A stretch of DNA of 57,387 bases, from positions 1-57,387 of the forward strand of contig CAZHJN010000006.1 of the NCBI GenBank assembly GCA_964532995.1. The letters run 5' to 3'. Made by a program: the position numbers and the translations under genes. The stretch comes from DTJG01 sp964532995. GTDB taxonomy: Bacteria > Ratteibacteria > UBA8468 > B48-G9 > DTJG01. Below, in pieces: positions 1-10,037 of this stretch. Numbering within the stretch: the stretch's first letter is position 1; the number at the start of each line of letters is the position of its first letter. The notes below the pieces were generated by a model that saw nothing but the letters and a program-made list of their open reading frames with translations, searched no databases and was not told the origin of the DNA.

Positions 1-851
1 AAAAGAAATACACTTATCTAAATAAAAAAGATAAATCAGACGAATGGGTTATTTATAGTGAAATTTCAAGAACGCTTGACTCTTTACTACAGAAAATTGA
101 AAAGCGTGCTTTACAAGAAGGACAAAGCTTTGCTTTTTTTGAAACTTTTAAAAAACATGTGGAAAAATACAAAAGAGAATTTATTTTGAGCGAGGATAAG
201 AGTAGAAAGTATTATTATATTGAGTCCCTGTTTAGTATATTTTATAGAGTGTTTTTTGAAAACATTGGAAGTTTTCCCGAAAGCCATGAAATCTGGGAAA
301 ATTTCCCGAAAGAATGGAAAATTACAACAAACAATCTTACTAGCAAGGAGAACATTATATCGCAAATCTCTTTATACAAGTTTTTGAATTGGGCACAGGA
401 AAGGATTTGGCAAGCAAAAGATTTTGACAGGGTTTTAGATGATGTATCGAGTAATCTTTTCCCAGAAGTTGAGCCTGTATTATGGGCGAGGATTTTAATC
501 TTTGTGCTTTCTCCGTATGATGAGAATAGAATTAAATCTGTTGTAGAGCGACCATGGAATTTTGGTTTCTTGTCCAGAAATAGCTTATCGTATGTGATCG
601 AGGATGGTGAAGAAATACCTGGAAAAGAAATGGATAAAATGAATAATGCATTTAAAGAACAAGTAGCCCGCACATATGAATTGACGTACCTGTTATTCCG
701 TAATGAATTTTCAGAAGAAAATTTAAAACAATACTTAAATAATCTGAAAGAAATTAAGTATCCCGAAGGGAGTCAACAGGAAGCAAAAAGATTAAAACTG
801 CTCAAAATTTTTGAGGGACTGCTAAAATATAAAACAGGAAATTCCTGTTGA
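1..851 (+). CDS. Unknown protein, N-terminus cut by window edge
   Basis: The reading frame is open from the left edge (first full codon at 3) to a TGA at 849-851, giving about 282 residues with no in-frame ATG near the edge, so the start lies outside the window. The visible part is rich in Lys, Glu, Phe and Tyr, looks soluble and mostly helical, and shows no signal peptide, membrane segment or catalytic motif I recognise. It looks more AT-rich than the genes that follow. An in-frame GTG at 159 could serve as an internal start, but the coding character is the same on both sides of it, which favours one longer protein. Function is unknown. Confidence 0.6.
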   Translation, partial: KKYTYLNKKDKSDEWVIYSEISRTLDSLLQKIEKRALQEGQSFAFFETFKKHVEKYKREFILSEDKSRKYYYIESLFSIFYRVFFENIGSFPESHEIWENFPKEWKITTNNLTSKENIISQISLYKFLNWAQERIWQAKDFDRVLDDVSSNLFPEVEPVLWARILIFVLSPYDENRIKSVVERPWNFGFLSRNSLSYVIEDGEEIPGKEMDKMNNAFKEQVARTYELTYLLFRNEFSEENLKQYLNNLKEIKYPEGSQQEAKRLKLLKIFEGLLKYKTGNSC

Positions 852-908
852 TAAACCAAAAGCAGTTTCCATGATATTCATATTTAATTTATTTAAAGAG
901 TCAGCATT

Positions 909-914
909 TATAAT
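909..914 (+). promoter_or_regulatory. Possible -10 element before the carboxypeptidase gene
   Basis: A perfect TATAAT lies 9 bases upstream of the ATG at 924. No convincing -35 is present 16-18 bp upstream, and no Shine-Dalgarno sequence precedes the ATG. If the element is used, the transcript would begin within a few bases of the start codon. Confidence 0.25.
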
Positions 915-923
915 CAACTTGGT

Positions 924-2567
924 ATGAAAAAGTTAATTAAGGTCTGCCGTCATATCAAAATTATAAACTCAAACTGGATTTTAGTAAAAAAAATATGGAT
1001 ATTAATAATTTTAATCCAATCTATTTTATTTGCCATTGGTACAACTGCAAAGATTGAGGATTATTTCAGGATAATGGGTGAGGTTTATTTCAGGTTCAGG
1101 ATACCTCAAAATATATCATCTTTGAATCAGATATCAAGGATTATTTCAATTGAACAGATTAAAGATGACTGGATTTATGCCTATGCGAATGAAAAAGAAT
1201 TCAAAAGATTTATTTCCAGCAAGATTCCTTATGAGGTTCTCGAACACCCTGGATATGCATTTAACATTGATTTGGGTTTGAAGTTTTCCTTTGCAACAGT
1301 TTATGCAGGTCAGTATCCATCTTACAGTGAATACATTGATATGATGGAGCATTTTCAATCTCTGTATCCTGATATATGCCGCATTTACGAAATCGGAACA
1401 ACCGTTATGGGAAGGAAAATCCTGTGCGCTAAAATCACAGGCCTGGCGGATGTTTTTTTCAAACCGCGAATTTTTCTCACTTCCACAATGCACGGAAATG
1501 AACCGGCCGGTTATGTGATGATGCTGTGTTTGATTGATTATCTTTTGAGTGAATACGGTATAAATCCACAAATAACAAACATTATGGATAACCATGAGAT
1601 CTGGATAAATCCTCTTGCAAATCCTGATGGCACATACTGGGCAGGTGATGAAACTGTTTTTGGGGCAAGAAGATACAATGCAAACAGTGTTGATCTCAAT
1701 CGCAATTTCCCTGATCCTGCTGAAGGGAATCATCCTGATGGAAATCAGTGGCAGCCTGAAACAATTGCAATGATGGGGTTTGCCAGTAATTTCAGGCCGG
1801 TGTTGTCCGCAAATTTTCATTCAGGAGCAGAACTTGTTAATTATCCATGGGATACATGGGAAAGATTGCATCCTGATAACGACTGGTTTATTTTTATAAG
1901 CAGATGTTATGCTGATACAGCTCAAATGAACGGACCAGCCGGTTATTTTGATGATCTTGATAATGGAATTACAAATGGCTATGCGTGGTACAGGGTCACA
2001 GGAAGCAGGCAGGATTATATGAATTATTTTCAGCATTGCAGGGAGGTGACAGTTGAAGTAAGTCATGAGTTTTTGCCTCAAAATCCATTTTTATACTGGA
2101 CATACAACAGGCAGGCTATTCTTGATTTTATTTCTCAATCCTCCACAGGAATCTGTGGTATCGTTTTATGTCAGGATGGTGAGCCTTTACTGGCAAAGAT
2201 TGAGATACCCGAAAGGGATTATGACAATTCTTTTGTTTTTACTGAAACTCAAACAGGAAGTTTCTTCAGATTGCTTCTACCCGGTAGATATAATCTTGAA
2301 ATCACAGCGCCATACCACTATAAGCAAACACTGGAAAATATTTATGTTAATGAAGGTGAACTTACAGGTGTATTTATTAACCTTGAACATGCGGCAAAAG
2401 GTGATCCAATAGCTGATGGGACTGTTGATATTTCAGATGTGATAATGTGTCTGAGAATGGTTATAGGACTTGATTTACAGGATCCACGGTCTTGCGATAT
2501 GAATGATGATAACCTGGTTGATATAAGCGATGTTATACTTATTCTGAGAACAAGTATAGGCCTGTAG
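924..2567 (+). CDS. Secreted M14 zinc carboxypeptidase with dockerin-like C-terminus
   Basis: A 547-residue exported metallopeptidase. A hydrophobic stretch at about residues 23-42 acts as signal peptide or anchor. The M14 fold follows: zinc ligands H190 and E193 in the MHGNEPAG motif, the substrate-binding NPDG and DLNRNFPD motifs, third ligand H299 in NFHSGAE, and the catalytic glutamate near 378 in VEVSHE. All key residues are present, so it should be active on peptide C-termini or peptidoglycan-type peptides outside the cytoplasm. A carboxypeptidase-regulatory-like beta domain follows, and the last 60 or so residues form two Asp-rich calcium loops (GTVDISD, NLVDISD) like a type I dockerin. 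No cohesin is seen nearby, so the tail more likely aids surface attachment or stability than cellulosome assembly. Confidence 0.88.
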   Translation: MKKLIKVCRHIKIINSNWILVKKIWILIILIQSILFAIGTTAKIEDYFRIMGEVYFRFRIPQNISSLNQISRIISIEQIKDDWIYAYANEKEFKRFISSKIPYEVLEHPGYAFNIDLGLKFSFATVYAGQYPSYSEYIDMMEHFQSLYPDICRIYEIGTTVMGRKILCAKITGLADVFFKPRIFLTSTMHGNEPAGYVMMLCLIDYLLSEYGINPQITNIMDNHEIWINPLANPDGTYWAGDETVFGARRYNANSVDLNRNFPDPAEGNHPDGNQWQPETIAMMGFASNFRPVLSANFHSGAELVNYPWDTWERLHPDNDWFIFISRCYADTAQMNGPAGYFDDLDNGITNGYAWYRVTGSRQDYMNYFQHCREVTVEVSHEFLPQNPFLYWTYNRQAILDFISQSSTGICGIVLCQDGEPLLAKIEIPERDYDNSFVFTETQTGSFFRLLLPGRYNLEITAPYHYKQTLENIYVNEGELTGVFINLEHAAKGDPIADGTVDISDVIMCLRMVIGLDLQDPRSCDMNDDNLVDISDVILILRTSIGL

Positions 2568-2568
2568 A

Positions 2569-4326
2569 TTATTCACAGTAAAAAGCATAAAGACAGGAAG
2601 TTTTTCCGCCCCATGTTTTCTCAAGAACAAATCTGATTTCTTCAATGTTCTGGTTGATCTGGCATCTGAAAAGCCTCTGATTATTCCTGTCAAATCTTCG
2701 CACAATTTCCCAACCGCCATTTTTTCTCACCTCTATCCTGAATCTTTCCGGCATTGTGTCCGGAAGTTCTATAAGCTGGTCATCCTTTTGAAGATGGCTC
2801 ATGGTAATAAGTTTATCAAGTCCGCTATCAAGTATCAGTGTTACCCTTTTTACAAAAGTTTCACCGGTAAATGCATATGAAATCCAGTCACCCTCATTAC
2901 ATTTCCAGCAGTGAAAATCAGATCCAACAGGTCTGTTGATACCATCTCGCACGGGTTCAGGATTGCCGGAAGAGGCTGAAAGTTTTGCTTTAGCTGTAAT
3001 ATCAGAAAAGATCTGTTTTATCCACGGAATATATGCGTCATCATAGAGAAGATTCTGCTGAAGTTCAGAGATGTGGCTCAATACATCTTCTGGAAGAATT
3101 GACTTTTTCATTGCCAGTGCTGCTGCGGTTCCAGCAGCCTGACCCATGCTGCAACCTGTACCCATTACTCTTGTAGAACTCATTGCCATATGTGTGCAGC
3201 TTGCATTTCTGCCTGCAAACATAAGATTTTTTATATTTTTTGAATAAAGACATCTGTACGGTATTCCATACGGTGAGGGCGCTGGATGAAAGATTGTTGA
3301 AGGTACTTTGAGTTTTGCTGAATAGAAGCCTGCTGGATTATGGTCATCCATAGACCATCCACCATAAGCGACAGTATCCTGAAACCTTCCTTCTGATTCT
3401 ATATCGTTTTGCGTTAAAATATGCGGTCCGACAAACCTTCTGCTTTCTCTTTTTGCAGGGAGAAATTGTATCCAGTCAAGTGCCCAGTTTTTTGCTCTTT
3501 CTCTATCAGGACATCTGTTTTTGATATGGTCCCATACTCCAAGAACTATTTTCAATAATTCATCACGCAGTTTTTCAGTGTCAGTGATTGAATCGTATTC
3601 TCCACCAAGTTCAATCCACCAGTATCCCATTTCAATCCAGGAATGCCCCTGTCTTCCATATGGTATTTCATCGCAGGAATCAAATCTGTAAGCATAGGAA
3701 GGAGGTTCAAATTTCTGTTCACAGTCATACTCCCTTGCCATGAACATACAGCTCATTCCCATTGTCTTTCTGTCTGCTTTTTCCGGTGCATGGGATTCAC
3801 CGAATTCATGTTTTGATTCTCTTCCCATTCTGTATAAAGCGCCTGTCAGGGGGCCAAGAATTCCATCTCCTGAACAATCAGCAAAGATTTTAGCTTTAAC
3901 TGTGTGGATTGTTTGAGTCGTTGACTGCCAGCCTGCAATGGAGACAATGTGATTATCTTCGACATTTGCATCAAAGCAGGAACAATTAAGAAGCAGAGTA
4001 ATATCTGGTTCTGCCATTATCTTTTCGTAAAGGATCAGGTCCCAGATTGAATAATTTCTGAGTGGATTTCTTGAAAGATTTTCAAGCCTTAACTCTTCAA
4101 GAATACCTGTTTCTCTCATGTTTTTTATACGATTGTGCCTGTCTGCTCCACAGATGTGTACCCGACATTCACTTGAAGAGTTCCCACCCAGTACAGGTCT
4201 ATCGTGCATCAGGACAGTCTTTGCTCCGTTTCTCGCAGCGCTTATGGCTGCACAGATTCCAGCCATTCCACCTCCAACAACACAAAAATCAACATCATGA
4301 GTTTCTTTATTGAACTTCTTTTTCAT
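2569..4326 (-). CDS. FAD-dependent oxidoreductase (FAD_oxidored family)
   Basis: A 585-residue flavoprotein. The N-terminal dinucleotide-binding motif VVGGGMAGICAAISAARNG is followed by the family motif LGGNSSSECR; the middle holds the FAD_oxidored body, including GRNASCTHMAMSSTRVMGTG near the second flavin contact. The last 110 or so residues, after DFHCWKC, look like a beta-sandwich of the discoidin/carbohydrate-binding kind. Such proteins are abundant in polysaccharide-degrading PVC-type bacteria and are thought to oxidise sugars or related compounds; the substrate here is unknown. No signal peptide is visible. Its start overlaps the stop of the PKD/TPR gene by 4 bp (ATGA), so it is the last gene of the MoxR-type operon. 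Confidence 0.85.
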   Translation of the reverse strand: MKKKFNKETHDVDFCVVGGGMAGICAAISAARNGAKTVLMHDRPVLGGNSSSECRVHICGADRHNRIKNMRETGILEELRLENLSRNPLRNYSIWDLILYEKIMAEPDITLLLNCSCFDANVEDNHIVSIAGWQSTTQTIHTVKAKIFADCSGDGILGPLTGALYRMGRESKHEFGESHAPEKADRKTMGMSCMFMAREYDCEQKFEPPSYAYRFDSCDEIPYGRQGHSWIEMGYWWIELGGEYDSITDTEKLRDELLKIVLGVWDHIKNRCPDRERAKNWALDWIQFLPAKRESRRFVGPHILTQNDIESEGRFQDTVAYGGWSMDDHNPAGFYSAKLKVPSTIFHPAPSPYGIPYRCLYSKNIKNLMFAGRNASCTHMAMSSTRVMGTGCSMGQAAGTAAALAMKKSILPEDVLSHISELQQNLLYDDAYIPWIKQIFSDITAKAKLSASSGNPEPVRDGINRPVGSDFHCWKCNEGDWISYAFTGETFVKRVTLILDSGLDKLITMSHLQKDDQLIELPDTMPERFRIEVRKNGGWEIVRRFDRNNQRLFRCQINQNIEEIRFVLEKTWGGKTSCLYAFYCE

Positions 4327-6329
4327 TTTTCAGTCTCCTGTAATTTTATCCCTGCCATTTCTGCAATCCGGGTCTGCGGAAATTTTTCAATAATTTCAGA
4401 AAATACTGTTTTTGCATTCTCTTTTTCCCCTTTTTCAAGGTATATCTCTCCTTTCCAGTATAATGCCCATCCATAATAGGGGTCATCTGGCTTGCTTATT
4501 CTGATAAAGGTTTCAATTTCCTTCAATGATCTTGCATAGTCTTTCAATCCAAGATAGGCCCTCGCATAAAGTATGGACCAGTTTCCGTTCATTTTACATA
4601 CTGGAATTTCTTCTGCCCACTGCGCAATTTTTTCAATTGCTGTGGGAAAATCATTTTTCTTCAAATAAAAAGAAGCCATCTGATAAAACATACCACTTTT
4701 TCTTTTAATATCTGTGTCAGCAGTTACACTTTCATAAAACCTGAGGGCATTTATTCTATCGGCTCTGTATCGTTTGATATCGCCGAGTCCTATTGTGGCT
4801 GCTTTCTTTATTCTGCTTTCAGTTTTTGTGTCAGAAACAAGCGCATTGAACTGTTTTTCTGCATTATCCAGTTGATCTGTTTCCAGATATATCTGACCCA
4901 ATTTCAGTCTTGCTTCAGGCAGATTCTCCTTTTCCAGAATTTTCTTATATATGCTTTCTGCTTCGGCAAACTTTCCTATCTTTGTTGCAATATCAGCTGC
5001 GATAAATGCAATTTTGAACCATTGCTGCTGTTCCTGATTTCTTTTTAATAATTCATTGTAGCACTCAAATTCTTTTTCATTTACATCGTAACTGCTGTAA
5101 ATTCCAGCAAGAGCAAAAAGTTCTTCATCAGGTAATTTTGCAATATCAAATCTGCTGAATTCTTCAAGATACTGCTGGGTGGTTCTTGCAGGAAGGACAA
5201 GCTTACTGTAATCCTGTTCTGCCATCACTTTCATTGTAACAGTATCAGAGTTGCCTCTATCATCCTTTACAGTGAGGGTCACCTCATATGGTTTTTTCAA
5301 AAAATAGGTATGGACCGGGTTTTTTTTATTGCTGGTTTGACCATCTCCAAAATTCCAGTACCAGTAAACAATGTTATTCTTTCCTGATGAGGTATCAGTG
5401 AATTGAAATGTCAGCAGTTCCCATTTTTCTCTGTAAAGATAATTTGTGTTTTCCCAGTTAAAAGAAGCACAAACAGAAGAATTTAATTTTTCAACACGGT
5501 TAATTTTAGCTTCAAGGACAGGAAGAAAAAAATTCTCATCCATCACCTCAAATTTTTCGTCGTTTGTTCGTTTCATCGCACAAACAGCATAAACCCATCC
5601 AGGAAGTTCAAAATGGTAATAGACGATTTTGTGAAGTCCCTGTTCAAGTTCAACAGTTCCAGAATGTTCCGGTCTGATGAACCTCTTCACCCAGTGTTTA
5701 CCGGGCCAGGATGCCACAATCCTGTCATCAACAAGGATGAAGGAAGCGCTGGATGATGTTGTTCCAAAAGAGATTTTTTTCTTTTGATTCAGATAAAAAT
5801 ATCCGGTATAAACCCTTAAAAAATAACCTGATTGGGTTAATGGATTGCTTGCATCAAAGATGTTTTTTCTGAAGGTGGCACCAGCAAGATTCTCCTTCCT
5901 TATACTGGCGTCTATGATTTTTTTACAGCTTTCCCAGGTGTCAATATAGCTATCATTTATTCTGTAGAGTTCAAGAAGAACTCCTCTTTTTGGTCTGTAA
6001 TCTGATTTAGATAACTGTGTATCAGGATTTCCACAGAATAAGAAGAATTTTTTTCCGTCTGCCGGAAAACAGAGTTCATAAAAATTTCCAGGGCCACTTC
6101 TGACAGGAAAAAATGGTATTTCTTTACCGTTTTCATCTGTGATTCTGATATCAGAACCATCTTCTTTCGCAGGACAATTGATTTTAAGGATACACGCCTG
6201 TTCAACAGGGAAATTATCTTTTTTTTCTGGTACAAGCAACTCAATTCTATACTTATATCCTGTGAGCCATGCATCTGAAAAAAGGGTAACTGTAAATAAA
6301 ATAAAATAACCAAGTATAATTTTTTTCAT
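4323..6329 (-). CDS. Secreted protein with PKD domain and TPR repeats
   Basis: A 668-residue exported protein. A signal peptide (about residues 1-18, ending near LFSDA) is followed by a beta-rich region beginning GYKYRIELLVP, resembling DUF2341-type sugar- or ligand-binding modules. A clear PKD domain around residues 325-380 carries the signature YWNFGDGQTS and HTY. The C-terminal half (about 400-668) is a helical solenoid of TPR units with typical phrases such as AEAESIYKKIL, ARLKLGQIYLETDQLDNAEKQF and GWALYWKGEIYLEKGEKENAK. PKD and TPR suggest a periplasmic or surface scaffold that binds partner proteins. It overlaps both neighbours by 4 bp, so it is co-translated within the MoxR/VWA operon. 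Confidence 0.8.
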   Translation of the reverse strand: MKKIILGYFILFTVTLFSDAWLTGYKYRIELLVPEKKDNFPVEQACILKINCPAKEDGSDIRITDENGKEIPFFPVRSGPGNFYELCFPADGKKFFLFCGNPDTQLSKSDYRPKRGVLLELYRINDSYIDTWESCKKIIDASIRKENLAGATFRKNIFDASNPLTQSGYFLRVYTGYFYLNQKKKISFGTTSSSASFILVDDRIVASWPGKHWVKRFIRPEHSGTVELEQGLHKIVYYHFELPGWVYAVCAMKRTNDEKFEVMDENFFLPVLEAKINRVEKLNSSVCASFNWENTNYLYREKWELLTFQFTDTSSGKNNIVYWYWNFGDGQTSNKKNPVHTYFLKKPYEVTLTVKDDRGNSDTVTMKVMAEQDYSKLVLPARTTQQYLEEFSRFDIAKLPDEELFALAGIYSSYDVNEKEFECYNELLKRNQEQQQWFKIAFIAADIATKIGKFAEAESIYKKILEKENLPEARLKLGQIYLETDQLDNAEKQFNALVSDTKTESRIKKAATIGLGDIKRYRADRINALRFYESVTADTDIKRKSGMFYQMASFYLKKNDFPTAIEKIAQWAEEIPVCKMNGNWSILYARAYLGLKDYARSLKEIETFIRISKPDDPYYGWALYWKGEIYLEKGEKENAKTVFSEIIEKFPQTRIAEMAGIKLQETEK

Positions 6330-7264
6330 TTTTTCAGCATGGACAGTTCAGAAAACCACACATAACCGGGGTTGCCATAAACATATAATTTAAAACGAAC
6401 CCATTGAACTTCTGGTTTTGTGAATTTTATATTTCGCACCTGCGTCAACCATGTTTGATTTGCTGCTTGATGATAAAAGCATTCATTTCGTTCTATCCTT
6501 CGTTTTCTTCCTTCAACAATCCCCCATCCCTCCACGAAGATGATGATTGTGGGTCCTGATGTTTTTGTTTTTACGCTCAAAATATACTGGCAGGGTGAAG
6601 AAATTTCATGAAATAATGAATATGCCCAGTATCCTTCGGATTCGGCTGTTTTTCTATCAACCATGTACATCAGGAATTTCTGAGAGGAATCCCAGTGTGT
6701 TCTTTCATCAAGAATTTTCCAGCCATATGGTTGGTTTCCTTCGCCTTCAGAGAAATCACCGTTTATGATAAAATTATCAGCTTTTTTTGTTCCTTTTGTT
6801 GGCAGGACAACGAAACTGACTGAATTTGAAACATTATCAAGCCAGCGAAGTTTGAGTGTAAATGAAGCAGGAAGTTTTATTGGATAGTAGTCATAAAAAA
6901 AAGGAATATGAATCTTATAGGTTTCTTTTGGGTTAAGGATTACAGGTTTATAGTTTTTGTTTGTCTGTGGACTGTGCGGTTTTGGTTCTGGTGGCATATG
7001 ATTTGTAAAATTGCTTATTTCTGGAATACCTTCAATTTCAAGCCTGTGAAGGTTTCCGATATACATAAAGTTTTTTTCTCTTGGTTGCAGAAATTCAATG
7101 ATATAACTTTCTGTATTTGATGAATCATTCAGGATGGTCAGTTCAAGAAGCACAGTTTCTTCTTCCTGAAATATACTCTTCGGACTGTTAAGAATAAGTT
7201 GAGTTGATTGCAGATAACCCGTCATAAACAGCAGAAGTATGCTACCTGCCAGAAATGTTTTCAT
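6326..7264 (-). CDS. Secreted beta-rich protein of unknown function
   Basis: A 312-residue protein with a signal peptide (KTFLAGSILLLFMTGYLQS). The first half resembles an immunoglobulin-like domain (ILNSPKSIFQEEETVLLEL, with Pro and aromatic spacing). The second half, from FIINGDFSEGEGNQPYGWKI, looks like a jelly-roll carbohydrate-binding module, because the 'NGDFSEG...GW' opening is typical of such domains. It overlaps the DUF4175-like gene by 23 bp and the next gene by 4 bp, so it belongs to the operon. I infer a binding or structural role at the envelope; no enzyme motif is visible. Confidence 0.7.
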   Translation of the reverse strand: MKTFLAGSILLLFMTGYLQSTQLILNSPKSIFQEEETVLLELTILNDSSNTESYIIEFLQPREKNFMYIGNLHRLEIEGIPEISNFTNHMPPEPKPHSPQTNKNYKPVILNPKETYKIHIPFFYDYYPIKLPASFTLKLRWLDNVSNSVSFVVLPTKGTKKADNFIINGDFSEGEGNQPYGWKILDERTHWDSSQKFLMYMVDRKTAESEGYWAYSLFHEISSPCQYILSVKTKTSGPTIIIFVEGWGIVEGRKRRIERNECFYHQAANQTWLTQVRNIKFTKPEVQWVRFKLYVYGNPGYVWFSELSMLKK

Positions 7265-9986
7265 AGTATTTTCTCACGAGTGCTTCATATCCTGCCGGGA
7301 TTTTCTCATCCCAGATACTTCCAATTTCCTTTTTCTTTTTCTCAACCTTTTCAGAGTTTTCGACCCTTACGATTGCCTGATGCGTGAGAACCTGCCGAGC
7401 CTGTTTAAGATTTGAAATAATCATCTGATTTGTTGTGGGAAGGTTATGATATCTCCCTTCTTTTAATTGTATGCTGAATTGTTTCATTGCTGCAATTGAC
7501 TTTTCAAGTTGAGGGTTGTAAATATTCAATATCTTCAATTCTCTTTCAATTTTTTCTGCTTTTTCAATCAATTTTGTTTGCTTTTCGCCAATCTCAGCGT
7601 ACCTGAAAGACACATCCTGAACAGGTCCTTTTAATCCGGTTGGACCCCATCCACTTGCTTTTCCACCGCCTGTTGGACCCATCTGGTTTTCGCCACTGGT
7701 ATCCTGCACCTGGCCTGGTTCAATATTTTCAGGACTCAAACGCGCTGGTGTCTGTCTTCCTCCTTTGCCCTGTGCCGTTTTTTCCACCATTTCACCGTAT
7801 GATCTTCCTGTTCTTCCTTCTCCGCTTCTTCCGCCAATTTCCTGTTGATTCGGCAACACATTTCCTGTGATACCTTTTGCGCTCATATTACTGATTGAAC
7901 CATCCATTGCCATCCATCCAGCGCCTTTATCAAGACTGTCCATCCATGAACTTGTGATGTCTTCTATTTCCTCTGTCATATCCTCAACCTGTTCAATCAA
8001 TTCGCCTATGATATCCTCAAGTTCTGCCGGAAGTTCTGCTTCTGGAGCCATGGTTGGTTTTGATGGTTCCTGATGGTCCCACTTGACTGAGTCAGGTGCT
8101 TCTGCAAGCCATCTTTCTAAGTTTGCAACAAGTTCTTCAGCCAGTTCCAGTCCCATCTGTGATTCCTGAATCGGAATTGTTATGGGTTTTCCCCTTGTAA
8201 TTGCGTCTGATGCTGCCTGAAGATGGGATATCATTTCCACAAATTCATCTGCAAGTGTAAATTTCCCCTGGGTTTGCTGGGCGAGTTTATTCAGGTCATT
8301 GACTATTTTTTGAAACATCTCAGCCCACTTTTTTTCCTGTTCAGCAATCTTTTCCAGTTCAGAATTGTCCGCCACATTTTTTGTTTTTCCAAGTTTTTTT
8401 GCCGCCTCAATGACCTTTTTCTGTTCCTCAATGAACTTTTCAAGCATCTTTTTTGCCTGTTCAAGCTGCGCCTGCTGTTTTTTTTCTTCTTCTGTCTTAC
8501 TTTTTTGTGAAAAACTTCCCCGTACTGACGAAGGAGGATAGATGAAGTAAATTGAGGATCTTCCTGTATTACCCGATGGAGAAAAATCAGTACACTCGGC
8601 ATAGTATGCGATTTTTGAGTATCCTGAAGAAGGGATTTTAAGGAATGCATTTATAACCATTTCTTTGTTTCCGTTTCCGCGCGTTTCATAAAAAACTCTG
8701 TCTTTGTTTGAAATATCGCTTTCTCCTGAGCGAATTTTAAATTTTACTGAATTGATTCCGAAATCATCAAAAACTTTAAGCTTCACCGGAATTGTCGCTC
8801 CCGGGTTTGCGACAATATCTTTTCCTGGAGAAATGAACTCACAAAATGGTATCCGGTCAAATATGGGGATGATTTTTTCTTTCGGACTCAAAAGGGTTCT
8901 TTTCGTTGAAGGGTCAAAGTATTGAACCTGGTAGAAACCGGCATCATTGAGAGTGAATTTGAAAGATTTTGTTTTTGACCTGCCCTTATTCTGTATGCTT
9001 GAACCGCTGCTGAAAAACAATGTCGTGTCGCCCACAGGGTTGTTGAAACAAAACTCAACGATAATTTTTGTTCCCAGCAATGCGCTTATTTCGGAAAAGC
9101 TTTTTTCAATCGTGTGTGTTTTCAACCCTGTGTAAGAGGGGTATATACAGGTTATCTTCATGGATTTTATCAGGGTTCTATCAACAATATTTACCTTATA
9201 CCAGATACTTTTTTTGCCGTTTGCCAGAACCCTGTAAGAAAAAGGCAGATTTACCTCAGAAAATGTGTAAAGAAAAAACTGTCCATCCTGTATCAATCTT
9301 TCGACCCTGGTTTCAGTCTGTTTTATTTCTATTGATGGTATACCATCGCTTTTGATGTATGCTTTTATTGTCAGAGGCGCGCCTCTTTCAACAGAACAAT
9401 TGCCGGGTTCAACAATGATGTCTGCTGAAAATCTTCCTGAAACAAAAATTCTCATAAAAACATTCTTTGTTGATTCTGGTGCAAGGATTGAAAAGAAAAT
9501 GAGAAACGACAGCGAGACAAGCATCAGGAGTGAGATTTTTTTCAACCTCCTTCTGTCAACGATGTCTTCAATCTTTATATTTGAGATGGCGCCAGCAGTT
9601 TTTTCACCGAGCAATTCAATAAAAACATCAGGATATTTCCCTGTTTTTCTTCCTATCTGAACAGAATTAATCAAAAGATTATTAAGAAACGGAAGTTTTT
9701 TCTCTATTTTTATGGCGATTGCATCAGGGGAAAGGAGCGTCCATTTGCGGGTAGTATAAAAATTTCTCAGCAATACAGAAGCAATGAAAATAAAAATTAT
9801 ATATCTGTATTTATCTGCGTGTATGGATGAAAATGGGAAAAATCTGTCAAGAATTATTAGAATCATAAATATAATGGAAGAAACAGCCATCAGTAAAAAA
9901 ACATTTTCTTTTATTGCTGTTTTCTTTTCAAGATCCCTGTACTCAGTAAGATACGACCTGATATAATCCAGACCTGTTTTGTTCAT
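7242..9986 (-). CDS. Large DUF4175-like membrane protein with coiled coil
   Basis: A 914-residue membrane protein. Three hydrophobic segments lie in the first 190 residues (near 28-48, 60-75 and 150-170). A long extracytoplasmic beta-rich region (about 185-490) follows, with repeated Ig-like strands. After it comes a Lys/Glu-rich coiled coil (about 495-590), an acidic stretch with WMDSLDKGAGW, a Gly/Ser/Gln-rich linker and a helical C-terminus. This architecture matches the large DUF4175-type proteins found beside MoxR, DUF58 and VWA genes in many Gram-negative bacteria; their function is unproven. I infer a scaffold that links the VWA proteins to the periplasmic partners encoded downstream. 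Confidence 0.7.
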   Translation of the reverse strand: MNKTGLDYIRSYLTEYRDLEKKTAIKENVFLLMAVSSIIFMILIILDRFFPFSSIHADKYRYIIFIFIASVLLRNFYTTRKWTLLSPDAIAIKIEKKLPFLNNLLINSVQIGRKTGKYPDVFIELLGEKTAGAISNIKIEDIVDRRRLKKISLLMLVSLSFLIFFSILAPESTKNVFMRIFVSGRFSADIIVEPGNCSVERGAPLTIKAYIKSDGIPSIEIKQTETRVERLIQDGQFFLYTFSEVNLPFSYRVLANGKKSIWYKVNIVDRTLIKSMKITCIYPSYTGLKTHTIEKSFSEISALLGTKIIVEFCFNNPVGDTTLFFSSGSSIQNKGRSKTKSFKFTLNDAGFYQVQYFDPSTKRTLLSPKEKIIPIFDRIPFCEFISPGKDIVANPGATIPVKLKVFDDFGINSVKFKIRSGESDISNKDRVFYETRGNGNKEMVINAFLKIPSSGYSKIAYYAECTDFSPSGNTGRSSIYFIYPPSSVRGSFSQKSKTEEEKKQQAQLEQAKKMLEKFIEEQKKVIEAAKKLGKTKNVADNSELEKIAEQEKKWAEMFQKIVNDLNKLAQQTQGKFTLADEFVEMISHLQAASDAITRGKPITIPIQESQMGLELAEELVANLERWLAEAPDSVKWDHQEPSKPTMAPEAELPAELEDIIGELIEQVEDMTEEIEDITSSWMDSLDKGAGWMAMDGSISNMSAKGITGNVLPNQQEIGGRSGEGRTGRSYGEMVEKTAQGKGGRQTPARLSPENIEPGQVQDTSGENQMGPTGGGKASGWGPTGLKGPVQDVSFRYAEIGEKQTKLIEKAEKIERELKILNIYNPQLEKSIAAMKQFSIQLKEGRYHNLPTTNQMIISNLKQARQVLTHQAIVRVENSEKVEKKKKEIGSIWDEKIPAGYEALVRKYYENISGR

Positions 9987-10037
9987 TTTATTCCCGGTCT
10001 TGCCTCATAATTTTAGACAGAGTTCCTGCAATGCCGT

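Noticed and set aside
2390..2567. Cellulosome component
   Set aside because: A single dockerin-like tail without cohesin, scaffoldin or cellulase genes in the window does not support it.
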